Below, one piece after another: positions 22,597 through 31,697 of a DNA stretch of 33,845 bases. Positions within the stretch are counted from its first letter, which is position 1; every line of letters begins with the position of its first letter. The notes under the pieces were generated by a model. That model saw only the letters and a program-made list of their open reading frames with translations, was not told the DNA's origin and did not search any database. A program made the position numbers and the translations under genes. Origin of the DNA: Pirellulales bacterium (lineage in GTDB: Bacteria; Planctomycetota; Planctomycetia; Pirellulales; JAICIG01). Location of the stretch: the NCBI GenBank assembly GCA_025927475.1, contig JAICLL010000062.1, forward strand, positions 1 through 33,845, read 5' to 3'.

Positions 22597-23349
22597 CTAA
22601 TACCCGCCCAGGCTCAGGCCCCCGTCCACACGCAGCACCTGCCCAGTGAGATAACTCGCCTCGTCGCTGGCCAAAAAGGCCACGACCGCGGCGATTTCCT
22701 CCGGCCGGCCCACGCGCTTCAACGGGATGATTTCTTTGATGCGGTCGCCGGCCAGGTTGCGGACCGTCTCGCTCATGTCGGTTTCGATCATGCCGGGCGA
22801 GACCGCGTTGACGCGGACGTTCCGCGCCGCCAGTTCCTTGGCCAAGCAGCGGGTCAGGCCGTCGATACCGCCCTTGCTGGCCGCGTAGTTCACTTGCCCG
22901 CGTGCGCCGAACTCGGCGGCCACGCTGGAAATGTTGACAATGGCGCCGCGGCGTTGCGACATCATGGGCCGCACCACGGCGCGGCAATAGTTGTACGTTC
23001 CGCCCAGGTTGGTTTCGACTACGTCGCGCCACTCGTCGGCGGCCATCATCGCAAACAGGCCGTCGCGGATGATGCCGGCCGAGTTTACCAAAAGATCGAG
23101 CTTCTGCCATTCGCCGACCAGCGTTTCGACGATTTGCTCGGCCCTGGCGGCGTCGCGCACGTCGGCCTGCAGGGCCCGAACGCGGCGGCCCGCGGTTTCT
23201 TGCTGCGCCACCAATTCTTCAGCGGCGGCCTGCTGGCTGTGGTAGACAAACGCCACAGCGGCGCCTTGAGCGGCCAACGCCTCGACGCAGGCTCGGCCAA
23301 TGCCGCGGCTGCCGCCGGTCACCAGTGCGGTTTTGCCTGCCAGTCGCAT
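22597..23349 (-). CDS. fabG: 3-oxoacyl-ACP reductase
   Basis: 250 residues, short-chain dehydrogenase. NADPH motif TGGSRGIG (11-18), NSAG (89-92), N114, catalytic S141/S142, Y155 and K159 (YAASKGG). Ends with the usual DGGLSLGGY. It reduces 3-oxoacyl-ACP in the cycle served by the surrounding FabZ, ACP and FabF genes. It begins 2 bp after the stop of the first dehydratase. The 45-bp gap to the ACP gene holds that gene's ribosome binding site. Confidence 0.95.
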   Translation of the reverse strand: MRLAGKTALVTGGSRGIGRACVEALAAQGAAVAFVYHSQQAAAEELVAQQETAGRRVRALQADVRDAARAEQIVETLVGEWQKLDLLVNSAGIIRDGLFAMMAADEWRDVVETNLGGTYNYCRAVVRPMMSQRRGAIVNISSVAAEFGARGQVNYAASKGGIDGLTRCLAKELAARNVRVNAVSPGMIETDMSETVRNLAGDRIKEIIPLKRVGRPEEIAAVVAFLASDEASYLTGQVLRVDGGLSLGGY

Positions 23350-23351
23350 CG

Positions 23352-23858
23352 TTACACCGCCCGGGCTGTGGCGGGCGAGCGATGCAGGAGCGCCAATAAC
23401 TCACGCATCTTGTGCTTGATGATCTGGTCGGTCAGCTCACGCCCCGCGTCGGCTTCCGCCAGGTTGTAACAGGTCAGCACCAGCCGGGCGGAAACGGCTT
23501 GCTCATCGCCGACCATGCCCGACGCTTTCAGCTTCACCTCTCGCTGGGCCGCGCCCGCCGAGGGAGCATCGAGCAACTCGGCCGTCACGCTCAGGGTCTG
23601 GCCCGGCTCGACAAATTGGTTGTATTTCACGTTCCGGGCCTCTTTCAGCACGACCATGCTGTGGGCAAAATCGTCGCTCACCCGCACCAGCCACGCGGCG
23701 GCTTGAGTCATCGCCTCGAGCATCAGCACGCCGGGCAACACGGGAAAGCCGGGAAAATGGTCTGCCAGGTATTCTTCGGCCAAGGAAAGATTCTTGACGG
23801 CGCGGATCTTGGCGCCGGGCTGCAGGTCGACGATGCGATCGATAAGCGTAAACCGCAT
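23352..23858 (-). CDS. 3-hydroxyacyl-ACP dehydratase, FabZ-like hotdog (first copy)
   Basis: 168 residues from ATG 23858; a longer frame to 23951 would run across the promoter. H34 in HFPGFPVLPGVLMLEAMTQA and E48 give the FabZ active site. It is the first gene of the operon. Two dehydratase-type genes in one short operon hint at specialisation, for example one acting on 3-hydroxyacyl groups and one on a branched or long substrate; the sequence does not show which. Confidence 0.92.
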   Translation of the reverse strand: MRFTLIDRIVDLQPGAKIRAVKNLSLAEEYLADHFPGFPVLPGVLMLEAMTQAAAWLVRVSDDFAHSMVVLKEARNVKYNQFVEPGQTLSVTAELLDAPSAGAAQREVKLKASGMVGDEQAVSARLVLTCYNLAEADAGRELTDQIIKHKMRELLALLHRSPATARAV

Positions 23859-23924
23859 GGTGGACCTGGGCGAAACGGAACGAGTGCGGGGAGTTTGCCG
23901 AGAGGAAACTGGGTAAGTTGCACC

Positions 23925-23953
23925 AATATACCTAGGGCGGCCAGCCGCCACAA
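23925..23953 (-). promoter_or_regulatory. Candidate promoter of the fatty-acid operon
   Basis: On the minus strand TTGTGG (23948-23953), a 17-bp spacer and TATATT (23925-23930), so transcription would start near 23918, about 60 nt before the first gene. The spacer includes GGCGG/CCGCC, a 5-bp inverted repeat that might be a regulator site. Confidence 0.5.
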
Positions 23954-24085
23954 TGCTAAAACCGCTCTCAGAAATGCTTGTAAGGGCTTTTCTCGTAAGC
24001 GGTTACCCCTTCCGCAACAGGTTCCTTCGTCGCTTTTTGCTCTCCAGCGGGGCAATAGAACTGTGTATAGCACCACCTGGGGGGT

Positions 24086-24107
24086 GATCGGCAGCGCGCT
24101 GCCGATC
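24086..24107. repeat. Perfect 22-bp palindrome
   Basis: GATCGGCAGCG followed by its own complement CGCTGCCGATC, a perfect self-complementary 22-mer with flanking GGTG/CACC extending it. In the 1-kb spacer between the fab operon and HU. It could be a binding site or a short REP unit. Confidence 0.75.
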
Positions 24108-24504
24108 CACCGCCTTGTCACTCTTTCGGTCAGCGCGCAAGTTGCGGGCATTTTTTTCTCGCCTCGGAGAGAGGCCAAGCGGCGGACGGTCATCGGTTCA
24201 CAAACTCACCTGCGCTTGCCGAAAACAAGCTGCCGCTTCATAGGCAGCGCTGGATAAGCTGCACGCCCAGCGCACTTTACGGCGATTTCCGAACGCATCA
24301 ACGCCGGCTTACGCAAGCGCCTTGTGCTCCGGCAGCGGGCGATTGGCCAAACGGTTTCGCCGCGTCTTTCTCGCTCTGCGTTTCGGCTGGCCAAAAAAAC
24401 GTCCCTATACTTATTTCTACGCACGCCGAGTCGTTTGGTTCGCGCGTCCTCGCGACCTGGGCGAGAGTCGGACGATGCCCTCATCGCCCGCGCTAGCTCG
24501 CAAT
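24108..24504. other. Non-coding stretch
   Basis: About 400 bp with only short overlapping frames, none with a domain. An A/T-rich patch near 24390-24420 could be a promoter but I cannot assign it. Confidence 0.4.
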
Positions 24505-24753
24505 TCAACGATAATCAGCCCGCGAGCCAAGACCTTCGGCTGCCATCCTCCGCACCCAGGGATCATCGTCACTTTCAAACGTTCGAAGAAGGATATCAAC
24601 GGCTCGCGTGTCCCCAAGTTTTCCCAAAGCCTGCACGGCATAAGCGCCACCGTCGACGGCAAGTGAAGGCTTCGCGTGTCGCAACGCTTCCAACGCGCAT
24701 CCATTCCTCAAGCATGCCGAGCGGAACGCGACGTGATAGGCCGACGAACGCAA
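24505..24753 (-). pseudogene. HEAT-repeat protein fragment
   Basis: The frame encodes ALEALRHAKPSLAVDGGAYAV, QALGKLGDTRAVDILLRTFE and SDDDPWVRRMAAEGLG, two consecutive HEAT repeats of the PBS-lyase type. It starts without recognisable N-terminus and runs into a stop soon after. HEAT proteins normally have many repeats, so this looks like a leftover of a larger gene; the surrounding frames contain no continuation. It overlaps the HU terminator at its 5' end. Confidence 0.45.
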
Positions 24754-24787
24754 AAAAGCCCGACACGAAGACGGCTTCGTGCCGGGC
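24752..24787 (-). terminator. Intrinsic terminator of the HU gene
   Basis: On the minus strand a 13-bp stem with one mismatch (GCCCG and CACGAAG against CTTCGTG and CGGGC, 24758-24787), loop of four, then six T (24752-24757). It lies about 80 nt after the HU stop codon. Confidence 0.85.
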
Positions 24788-24867
24788 CCAATCGTCGTTG
24801 CTTGAATTGCGTTGAGTCACCGTCCGCTGGCAAAGCCGGCGGCCAGCTCGCTCAGACCCAAGATCGT

Positions 24868-25212
24868 TCAGACCATGTCTTTCAGGTTCTTCAAGGCGGT
24901 GACGCGCACTTTGGTCGAGGCGGGCTTGGCCGGGTAGTCGCGGAATTGACCAGGATTGAAAGGATCGGGCGCGTTCTTGCGCGCCGGCTTGGCGGGCACC
25001 TGCTTGCGCGCAATCTTAACCAGGCCCGGAATCTGGAAGACGCCGACACCACGCTTGCCGATCGCCTTGCGGATTTCTTCGGCCAAGGCCTCGAGGACGG
25101 CGGCCACCTCTTTTTTAGGCACGTTGGTTGCGGTCGCGATGTTGTTCAGAACTTCACTTTTGCTGGGCGCCCGAGCCTTTTGGGCGCCCGTCGCTGCTGG
25201 GGCTTTCGCCAT
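24868..25212 (-). CDS. HU-family DNA-binding protein (planctomycete type)
   Basis: 114 residues from ATG 25212, preceded by a strong ribosome binding site (GGGAGG, 25224-25229). The N-terminal tail is Ala/Lys-rich (MAKAPAATGAQKARAPSKS), then the HU core: SEVLNNIATATNVPKKEVAA, VLEALAEEIRKAIGKRGVGV, FQIPGLVKIARKQVPAKPAR as the DNA-binding arm, and the closing helix. The isoelectric point should be high. It bends DNA and organises the nucleoid. The tail and the arm ending in KPARKNAPDPFNPGQ are typical of planctomycete versions. Monocistronic, with its own terminator at 24752. Confidence 0.9.
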   Translation of the reverse strand: MAKAPAATGAQKARAPSKSEVLNNIATATNVPKKEVAAVLEALAEEIRKAIGKRGVGVFQIPGLVKIARKQVPAKPARKNAPDPFNPGQFRDYPAKPASTKVRVTALKNLKDMV

Positions 25213-25557
25213 AATGCGGTTTTCCTCCCTGCGGAGACGAGTAAGAAACGGGTAAAGTAAACACACCATCCATTTGATGGAACGCGATGATTTAAATCGA
25301 CTCGACCGAAAAAGCAACCCTCAAAACCGCCAAAACCGCGGAAAAAACGGGAAAAAGTCGCCGTCGCGCCTTGGGCGGCGACACCAAACCCGCGGTCGCC
25401 GCCGGCTTTGCGGTCGCCAAAGACTGGCGCCTCGAGCGAGTTGGCCACCGCCCCGCACGAGGCCGCCAGGCGCCGGGGACCAGTTGGTTGCCCGGTTTGG
25501 TGAGGCTGTGTAAGATATTGTTTGCTAGGGGTTTATGATTTTCCCGGCTGGTTCAAG

Positions 25558-28500
25558 ATGAGGAGTTGCCGCACCGTGGAAACTGAACGGATTCTGTGGC
25601 GGGCCTGGGCAAAAGTGGGCTGTTGCGGCCTGCTGGTGCTGCTCATCGGGCCTGATTTGCCCCGCGCCTGGGGCCAAAACCGTCCGGGGGGAATCCGCGT
25701 GCAAATTCGCCGCGGAAATGTGATGCCGGGCCGTCCCGCCGCCCAAGACGGCGACGACGATGCTCCCAACAGCGTCTTTTACCCGCCCGACCGCGAAACC
25801 CTGCAGAAGCTCTCGTTGGCCAAGGAGCTGATCGAGCAGGAGCGCTACGGCGAGGCAGTTCGCCTCTTGAGCGATATTCTCGAATCGCCCGAAGACTACT
25901 TTTTCCAGCCCGACCGCCAAGAGCGCAACTATCGCAGCTTGAAGGGCGAGGCGCAGCGTCTGCTGGGCGCGATGCCGGCCGAAGGCAAAGCCTCGTATGA
26001 ATTGCAGTTTGGGGCCGAAGCGCGGCGAATGCTCGACGCCGCGGTCGACCGAGGCGACTTGTCGGGCGTTGCTGAAGTTTCTCGCAAATACTTTCACACC
26101 CGCGCCGGCTATGAAGCGACGTATCTGCTCGGCGTCGCGCAACTGCAGCGCGGCGAGCCGCTGGCCGCGGCGCTTTCGCTCGGGCGGTTGCAAGCCACCT
26201 CGGCCGCCGAGCAATTCGATCCTGCGCTGTCGTTGAATTTGGCGCTGTGTTGGGCCCGGGCAGGCCGTGCGGAACCGGCGGTGTCGCTTCTCAAAGACCT
26301 GAACCGGCGGATGCCCGACGCCACGTTTCGCGTGGCGGGCGGCGAGCGAAAAGGTTTCGCCAGCGATGCCCAGGCGCGCGCATGGCTGGCCGAGGTGGCC
26401 CCGCCCGGCGGAGTCGAACTCGATGCCTCGCAGTGGTCGATGTATCGCGGCAGCCCGTCGCGCAACGCGCCGAGCGCCGGCAGCAGCCCGCTCTTGAATC
26501 GCCGCTGGTCGGTACCGGTGGCCGATCATCCCCGCGTCGAAGAGCTGCTCGGCAAGCTGGCCCAGGACCACGTCGAACAAAGCAGTCGATTGCTGCCGGG
26601 CCTGCATCCGCTGGCCGTGCGCGATTATGTCTTCATGCGTTCGCTGACCGGGTTGGTGGGAGTCGATTTTCATACCGGCAAGCGCATCTGGGTCGAGAAC
26701 GAAAAAGAGCAGCAAACCAATTCGCTGGTCGACGCCTTGGCTCAGCCGCCCGGCTCGCGCGGTTCGGCGGCGCTGGCCAATTGGCTCGAGCGGCGCGTTT
26801 GGGACAGCGCCGTCTATGGCACTCTGGCCAGCGATGGCGAAATGATTTATTGCATCGACGAGCCCGATCAAGGCTCGTTTACCAACGAATCGGCTGCCAT
26901 CGAGCAGCAGATGCACCGACAGATGTTGTTCAATCCGCGTCCGTTCACGCGCGGCTCGGCGGTTCAGGGCCACAACCGGCTGGTGGCCTACGAGATCGCC
27001 TCGCAGGGAAAGCTGGTGGGCGAAATCGATACTCGACCCGGCGACATCGCGCACGCGCTATCGGGCGGATTCTTTTTGGGGCCTCCCTTGCCCTTGGGCG
27101 GCCGCCTGTACGTTTTGGCGGAAGTCAAAGGAGAGATCCGGCTGTTCGTGCTCGATCCTAAAAAGCTGCGCGGCGACAGCGAGGCGGCAAAAGACGATCT
27201 GCCCATCGAATGGTCGCAGCAACTGGTGGTGCTCGATCCCGTGGTGTTTGAAGAGCCGCTGCGGCGGTTGGCCGGCGCCACACCCTCGTTTTCCGATGGC
27301 ATCCTGGTTTGCCCGACGTCGGCCGGCGCGGTGGTGGCGGTCGATCTCACCACCCGCTCGCTACTGTGGGGATATCAGTACCCGCGCGCCATGGATGCCT
27401 TTAACCATCGGCTCATGATCCGCATTCCGGGCATGCAGGCGACGGGCGAACCCGCCGAGGACGACCGTTGGGCCGACGCCAGCGTGACGATTGCCGACGG
27501 GCACGTGCTGCTGTCGCCCTTGGAATCGAGCGAGATCTATTGTCTCAGTCTCACCGATGGCACGTTGCGGTGGCACAAGCCGCGCGACGACGGGCTGTAC
27601 ATCGCCTGCGTCTACGACGGCAAAGCGGTGATCGTCGGCAGCCGCTCGGTGAAGGCGTTGAAACTGTCTGACGGCGAGTCGGCCTGGCCGAGTTCGTTGG
27701 CCTTGCCCGCCGGCGGCGCTTCGGGCAGCACCCCCAGCGGACGCGGTTTTTATAATAACAACCGTTATTATCTGCCGCTCTCGTCGGCCGAGGTGGTGGC
27801 GATCGATCTCGATCAGGGGCAGATCGTGGCCCGCAGTCGCTCGCGCAGCGGCACGGTGCCGGGCAATCTGATTTGTTACCAGGGCGCCGTGATTTCGCAG
27901 GGCGTCGACCATGTCGAGAGTTTTTATCAGCTCGATGAGCTGCGGCAGCAAGTGGCGGACACGCTGGCCAACGCGCCCGACGACGCCGAGGCGTTAGCGC
28001 GTCAGGGCGAGTTGCTGTTGGACGAGGGAAAATTCGACGAGGCGGTGACCGAACTGCGGCGCAGTTACGAGCGCCAGCCCGATCCGCGCACGCGCGAGTT
28101 GCTGGTCGACGGCATGTTGGAAAGTCTGCGGCTCGATTTTGCGCGGCATCGCAAGCTGGTCGGCGAAATTGAACGGTTGGCCGATCAACCTGCCGAACAC
28201 GCCAAGCTGGCGCGGCTGCTGGCCGGCGGATTGCAACAGACCGGCGAAATCGCCGCCGCCTTCGACGCCTATCTGCGGATGGTCGATCTGAAGAGCGATC
28301 CACAACCGAGCGAGCGGGTCGAGAGCGGGCTTTCGGTGCGGCGCGATCGTTGGGTGCGGGCCCGCTTGAGCCAGCTCTACGATGCGGCGTCGGCCGACGA
28401 CCGCCAGGCAATGCAGACGCGGATTGCCCAATTCCTGGCGCAAAGCAGCGAGGCGCAAGATCCCGCCATGCTGAAGCGATTTGTCGGCTACTTTGCCTAT

Positions 28501-30378
28501 CATCCGCTGGCCGATGAGGCGCGCCAGCGGCTGGCCGAACAATCGCTGGCGGCCAAGAACTGGTTGGAAGCCGAACACTGGCTGCGGCAACTCGAACGGT
28601 CGGCTGAGCCGAGCCGCCAGCGATCGGCGGTTGCCCGGCTGGCGCAGTTGCTCTGCGACGCGGGACGACCGGCTGATGCGCGGGTCTACTATGAACCGCT
28701 TGCTGGCCGCTGGGCCGATGAAATCTGCCTTGCCGGCCGGCGGGGCCGCGAGATCGCACGCGATCTGGCCGCGCGGCCGCAGGTGGCCCGTCATTTCGTC
28801 CGCGACGCCGACTGGCCCCAAGGCAAAGTTGAGATTCAGCCAGAGAAGGCCCAAAACGCCCAGGCGGTCCGCTCGGTGCCGATCGAATTTCGCGGGTCGC
28901 TGCGCCCCTTCTTTGAACGAGCCACCATCGAAGTCGATGCCAACATGCAGCAAAACACCCTGCTGGGCCGCGATGGCCAGGGCCGCGAGCAATGGCGTTT
29001 GCCGCTGCGCGACCGCAACGACAACATGGGCCTCAACCCATCGATCGACTATGTGCGGGCCGACGGCCATCTGGTCGTCCTCTCGCTGGGTTATCAGCTT
29101 GTCGGCATCGATACGCTGGGCACGCCCAACGTCGGCGCACGCACGCTTTGGAAGCACGAAATCAGCGAGTCGCTGGGCGGGCTGCCGCGACAGTTTGCGA
29201 TGAACCCCCGTTTGAACGCTCGTTTTGGAATGGGCGCGCAACGCATGCAACCGGTTGATTCCAACGGTCGCCCCGTGGGCAATACCAGCCCCATCACCAG
29301 CGAACTGGTCTGCTTCCAGCGGATGCGCGAGCTGATGGCGGTCGATCCGCTGACCGGCGAAACCGTTTGGACGCGGCACGACGTGCCCTCGGGCTGCGAA
29401 CTGTTTGGAGACGAGGAGTTGCTGTTTGCGGTGCCGCCGGGAGCGACCGAGGCGATTGTGTTGCGTGCGTTGGATGGCGAAGACCTGGGCCGCCGCGAAC
29501 TGCCCGTCAGCGAAAAACGCATGCTGACGCGCGGCCGGCTGGTGCTCGATTGGGAACCCGCCACGAAGGGAAAAGGCCGCCTGCGGCTGCTCGACGTGTG
29601 GAAACAAAACGCCGTGTGGACGAAAGAGTTCGACGGGCAGGCCCGGTTCCATCCGGCGGCCGATGAGGCCGTGGCGGTTCTGGAGCGCAATGGGCATCTG
29701 ACGGTTTTGTCGCTCGCCGATGGCGAGGTCACGATTGACGAGAAACTGCCGGTCGAAAAGTTTGCCGAGGTCTACTTGCTGCGCTCGCCCCAGATCGACG
29801 TGGTGGTTGTCAATCGCCAGCAGAACCGCAATGCCAATCTGAACGTCATGCCCGCCCCCATGAACGCCGCCGGCGCGGCGGGCGCCGTGATCAATGGCAT
29901 GGTGTACGGGTTTGATCGTCAGACCGGCAAAAAGCTGTGGGGCCGCGAGGTGGTGCGCAAGGCGATCGCACTGAACCGACCGGCCGATCTGCCGGTGGTG
30001 TTGTTTGCGGGCAACACGCAGCGCGCGGGCCGCATGCCTCAGCAACTTCAAGGCGAGCTGGCCGTGATGGACAAGCGCACCGGGAAAATGCTGCTCGAAA
30101 AGAAGGTCAACCAAATCATGGCGGTCGACGCCACTTGCGACCTCGAAAAACACGAGGTGACGGTGCACACCCCGCACGAAATCTTCCGTCTGACTTTTAC
30201 CAACGAGCCTGACACCGCCGATGCGGTCGGCAAGAAAAGCCCGACGTCAGCCGCGGGCCGCGCGGTCTGGCGCGCCTTGCGGAAGCAATTGGCGCCCTAC
30301 GGCGAGGCGCTCGACGAGCAGGCCGAGGCCCTCAAAGAGGCCTTGGGCATTGAGGACGACGATCCGTTCGCGGAATGA
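25558..30378 (+). CDS. Large exported PQQ-propeller/TPR protein
   Basis: 1606 residues from ATG 25558. Signal peptide (hydrophobic 20-31, cut near AWG39) then Gly/Arg-rich stretch (GGIRVQIRRGN). About 85-260: TPR-like helices (LAKELIEQERYGEAVRLLSD). About 290-790: a PQQ-like propeller (WSMYRGSPSRNAPSAG, GVDFHTGKRIWVENE, LTTRSLLWGYQYP, LTDGTLRWHK). About 800-1080: further TPRs (ALARQGELLLDEGKFDEAVT). About 1100-1560: second propeller (DPLTGETVWTRHD, FDRQTGKKLWGREVV). Ends with an acidic tail (EDDDPFAE). Such proteins are numerous in planctomycetes and thought to be outer-surface or periplasmic; ligand unknown. Because the PQQ-like propeller lacks visible catalytic residues, enzymatic PQQ use should not be assumed. 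Confidence 0.9.
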   Translation: MRSCRTVETERILWRAWAKVGCCGLLVLLIGPDLPRAWGQNRPGGIRVQIRRGNVMPGRPAAQDGDDDAPNSVFYPPDRETLQKLSLAKELIEQERYGEAVRLLSDILESPEDYFFQPDRQERNYRSLKGEAQRLLGAMPAEGKASYELQFGAEARRMLDAAVDRGDLSGVAEVSRKYFHTRAGYEATYLLGVAQLQRGEPLAAALSLGRLQATSAAEQFDPALSLNLALCWARAGRAEPAVSLLKDLNRRMPDATFRVAGGERKGFASDAQARAWLAEVAPPGGVELDASQWSMYRGSPSRNAPSAGSSPLLNRRWSVPVADHPRVEELLGKLAQDHVEQSSRLLPGLHPLAVRDYVFMRSLTGLVGVDFHTGKRIWVENEKEQQTNSLVDALAQPPGSRGSAALANWLERRVWDSAVYGTLASDGEMIYCIDEPDQGSFTNESAAIEQQMHRQMLFNPRPFTRGSAVQGHNRLVAYEIASQGKLVGEIDTRPGDIAHALSGGFFLGPPLPLGGRLYVLAEVKGEIRLFVLDPKKLRGDSEAAKDDLPIEWSQQLVVLDPVVFEEPLRRLAGATPSFSDGILVCPTSAGAVVAVDLTTRSLLWGYQYPRAMDAFNHRLMIRIPGMQATGEPAEDDRWADASVTIADGHVLLSPLESSEIYCLSLTDGTLRWHKPRDDGLYIACVYDGKAVIVGSRSVKALKLSDGESAWPSSLALPAGGASGSTPSGRGFYNNNRYYLPLSSAEVVAIDLDQGQIVARSRSRSGTVPGNLICYQGAVISQGVDHVESFYQLDELRQQVADTLANAPDDAEALARQGELLLDEGKFDEAVTELRRSYERQPDPRTRELLVDGMLESLRLDFARHRKLVGEIERLADQPAEHAKLARLLAGGLQQTGEIAAAFDAYLRMVDLKSDPQPSERVESGLSVRRDRWVRARLSQLYDAASADDRQAMQTRIAQFLAQSSEAQDPAMLKRFVGYFAYHPLADEARQRLAEQSLAAKNWLEAEHWLRQLERSAEPSRQRSAVARLAQLLCDAGRPADARVYYEPLAGRWADEICLAGRRGREIARDLAARPQVARHFVRDADWPQGKVEIQPEKAQNAQAVRSVPIEFRGSLRPFFERATIEVDANMQQNTLLGRDGQGREQWRLPLRDRNDNMGLNPSIDYVRADGHLVVLSLGYQLVGIDTLGTPNVGARTLWKHEISESLGGLPRQFAMNPRLNARFGMGAQRMQPVDSNGRPVGNTSPITSELVCFQRMRELMAVDPLTGETVWTRHDVPSGCELFGDEELLFAVPPGATEAIVLRALDGEDLGRRELPVSEKRMLTRGRLVLDWEPATKGKGRLRLLDVWKQNAVWTKEFDGQARFHPAADEAVAVLERNGHLTVLSLADGEVTIDEKLPVEKFAEVYLLRSPQIDVVVVNRQQNRNANLNVMPAPMNAAGAAGAVINGMVYGFDRQTGKKLWGREVVRKAIALNRPADLPVVLFAGNTQRAGRMPQQLQGELAVMDKRTGKMLLEKKVNQIMAVDATCDLEKHEVTVHTPHEIFRLTFTNEPDTADAVGKKSPTSAAGRAVWRALRKQLAPYGEALDEQAEALKEALGIEDDDPFAE

Positions 30379-30424
30379 AGGATGCGCGCATGATGAACGC
30401 GAAGTTCTTACCAAACCGCGTCTG

Positions 30425-30449
30425 TAGGGAACGCCCTCGGTGGCGTTCG
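30425..30449. repeat. GGGAACGCC hairpin
   Basis: GAACGCC (30429-30435) and GGCGTTC (30442-30448) form a 7-bp stem with a 6-nt loop, immediately before palindrome family 2. The unit TAGGGAACGCC looks like a short REP type, but this window has only one copy. Confidence 0.5.
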
Positions 30450-30483
30450 GCGTCGGGCGGCGCGACGTCGAGCCGCAGAAGTC

Positions 30484-30584
30484 GGGTGGGGCGAGCGCAG
30501 CGAGTTCCACCATCAGGCCGCCTGGATCGCTGCCGTTTCGATCAGCCCGAGACCGTGGTACTCGCTGCGCTCGGCCCACCCTAC
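30484..30584. repeat. Palindromic repeat family 2 (GTAGGGTGGG type), copy b
   Basis: Left arm GGGTGGGGCGAGCGCAGCGA (from 30484) and right arm CTCGCTGCGCTCGGCCCACC ending at 30580 followed by CTAC are inverted copies about 45 bp apart. They match the arms of the copy at 3207-3308. It lies between the PQQ-propeller gene and the cyclase-like gene, near the stop of the former. Confidence 0.85.
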
Positions 30585-30611
30585 GGGCGATGTCCAAGTT
30601 TACGAAGCTTG

Positions 30612-31643
30612 ATGATCAAAACCCATCAGATTGCGCTCTTTCTCTTGATCTCTTCGCACATCTTGACCGGCGCCGCGCGGGCCGCTCGTGTCGTTGCCGA
30701 CCCCAAGGTGGACCGCGTCGTCGCGCGCGGACTCGATTGGTTGGCCAACACGCAATCGCGCCTCGGGCATTGGACCGCCAATGAGGGACGCTATCCCACC
30801 GCCATGACGGCTTTGGCGGGCATGGCGCTGCTATCCGAAGGTTCGACCACCACGCAAGGCAAATATGCCCAAAACCTGCGCCGCGCGGTCGATTACCTGG
30901 TCAGCCGCTGCCGCACGAACGGCCTGATCGGCGATCCGCACAATGACGACCGCTACACCTATGGCCACGGCTATTCGATGCTCTTTCTCTCGCAAGTGCT
31001 GGGCGAAGAAGAAGACGCCGAGCGGCGCGACACGCTGGTCGAAGTGTTGACCAAGGCGGTCGAGTTTACCGGCGAGGCGCAGACCGAGGCCGGCGGCTGG
31101 GGCTACGTCAGCGCTCGCGACGGGCATGGCTTCGATGAAGGCTCGACCACCATCACGCAGGTTCAGGGTCTGCGCGGCTGCCGCAACGCCGGCATCCCCG
31201 TGCCGAAGGAGATCATCGACAAAGCGGTCAAATACATTCGCGACTGCACGTTGCCCGACGGCGGCGTGCAATACAGCTCGAAGGGCGGGGGCGGACGCCC
31301 GGCGATCTCGGCCGCGGCCATCGCCTGCCTGTTCAACGCGGGCGATTACGACGACAAGTTTGTGCCTAAGCTGCTCGACTATTGCCGCAAGAACCTCGAC
31401 AACATTCACAACGAAGGTTTTGGCCACTGGCATTACGCCCATTACTACTACGCCCAGGTATCGTACCGCGAGGGGGCGAAAATCTGGAACGAATACCGCG
31501 ATAAAGTCTACGCCAAGCTGGTGGCCGAGGCCTCGCCCAATGGTTCCTGGACGCAGGGCTACATCGGCCCGGTCTACACCACCGCCATCAATCTGACGAT
31601 TCTGCAGTTAGAGCAGGGGACGTTGCCCATTTATCAGCGGTGA
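30612..31643 (+). CDS. Exported squalene-cyclase/prenyltransferase-like repeat protein
   Basis: 343 residues from ATG 30612. Signal peptide (IALFLLISSHILTGAARA, cut near residue 25). The rest is an alpha-alpha barrel-type repeat domain: VVARGLDWLANTQSRLGHWT, YPTAMTALAGMALLSEGST, YAQNLRRAVDYLVSRC, GGWGYVSARDGHGFDEGSTT, QVQGLRGCRNAGIPVPKEI, LPDGGVQYSSKGGG. The W/G-rich QW-like segments are those of the cyclase fold, but there is no DxDD motif, so it is unlikely to be a squalene-hopene cyclase; many planctomycetes have such exported, catalytically unassigned members. It follows the PQQ-propeller gene after a palindromic repeat. Confidence 0.85.
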   Translation: MIKTHQIALFLLISSHILTGAARAARVVADPKVDRVVARGLDWLANTQSRLGHWTANEGRYPTAMTALAGMALLSEGSTTTQGKYAQNLRRAVDYLVSRCRTNGLIGDPHNDDRYTYGHGYSMLFLSQVLGEEEDAERRDTLVEVLTKAVEFTGEAQTEAGGWGYVSARDGHGFDEGSTTITQVQGLRGCRNAGIPVPKEIIDKAVKYIRDCTLPDGGVQYSSKGGGGRPAISAAAIACLFNAGDYDDKFVPKLLDYCRKNLDNIHNEGFGHWHYAHYYYAQVSYREGAKIWNEYRDKVYAKLVAEASPNGSWTQGYIGPVYTTAINLTILQLEQGTLPIYQR

Positions 31644-31697
31644 CGCGCGGCGTGCGAAACGCTGGTCGTGTCTTAAAGTTGTGTTGCCGGAGATCCT

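Noticed and set aside
27994..30177. Minus-strand frame of 727 residues antisense to the PQQ-propeller gene
   Set aside because: Shadow of a GC-rich gene; no recognisable domain.
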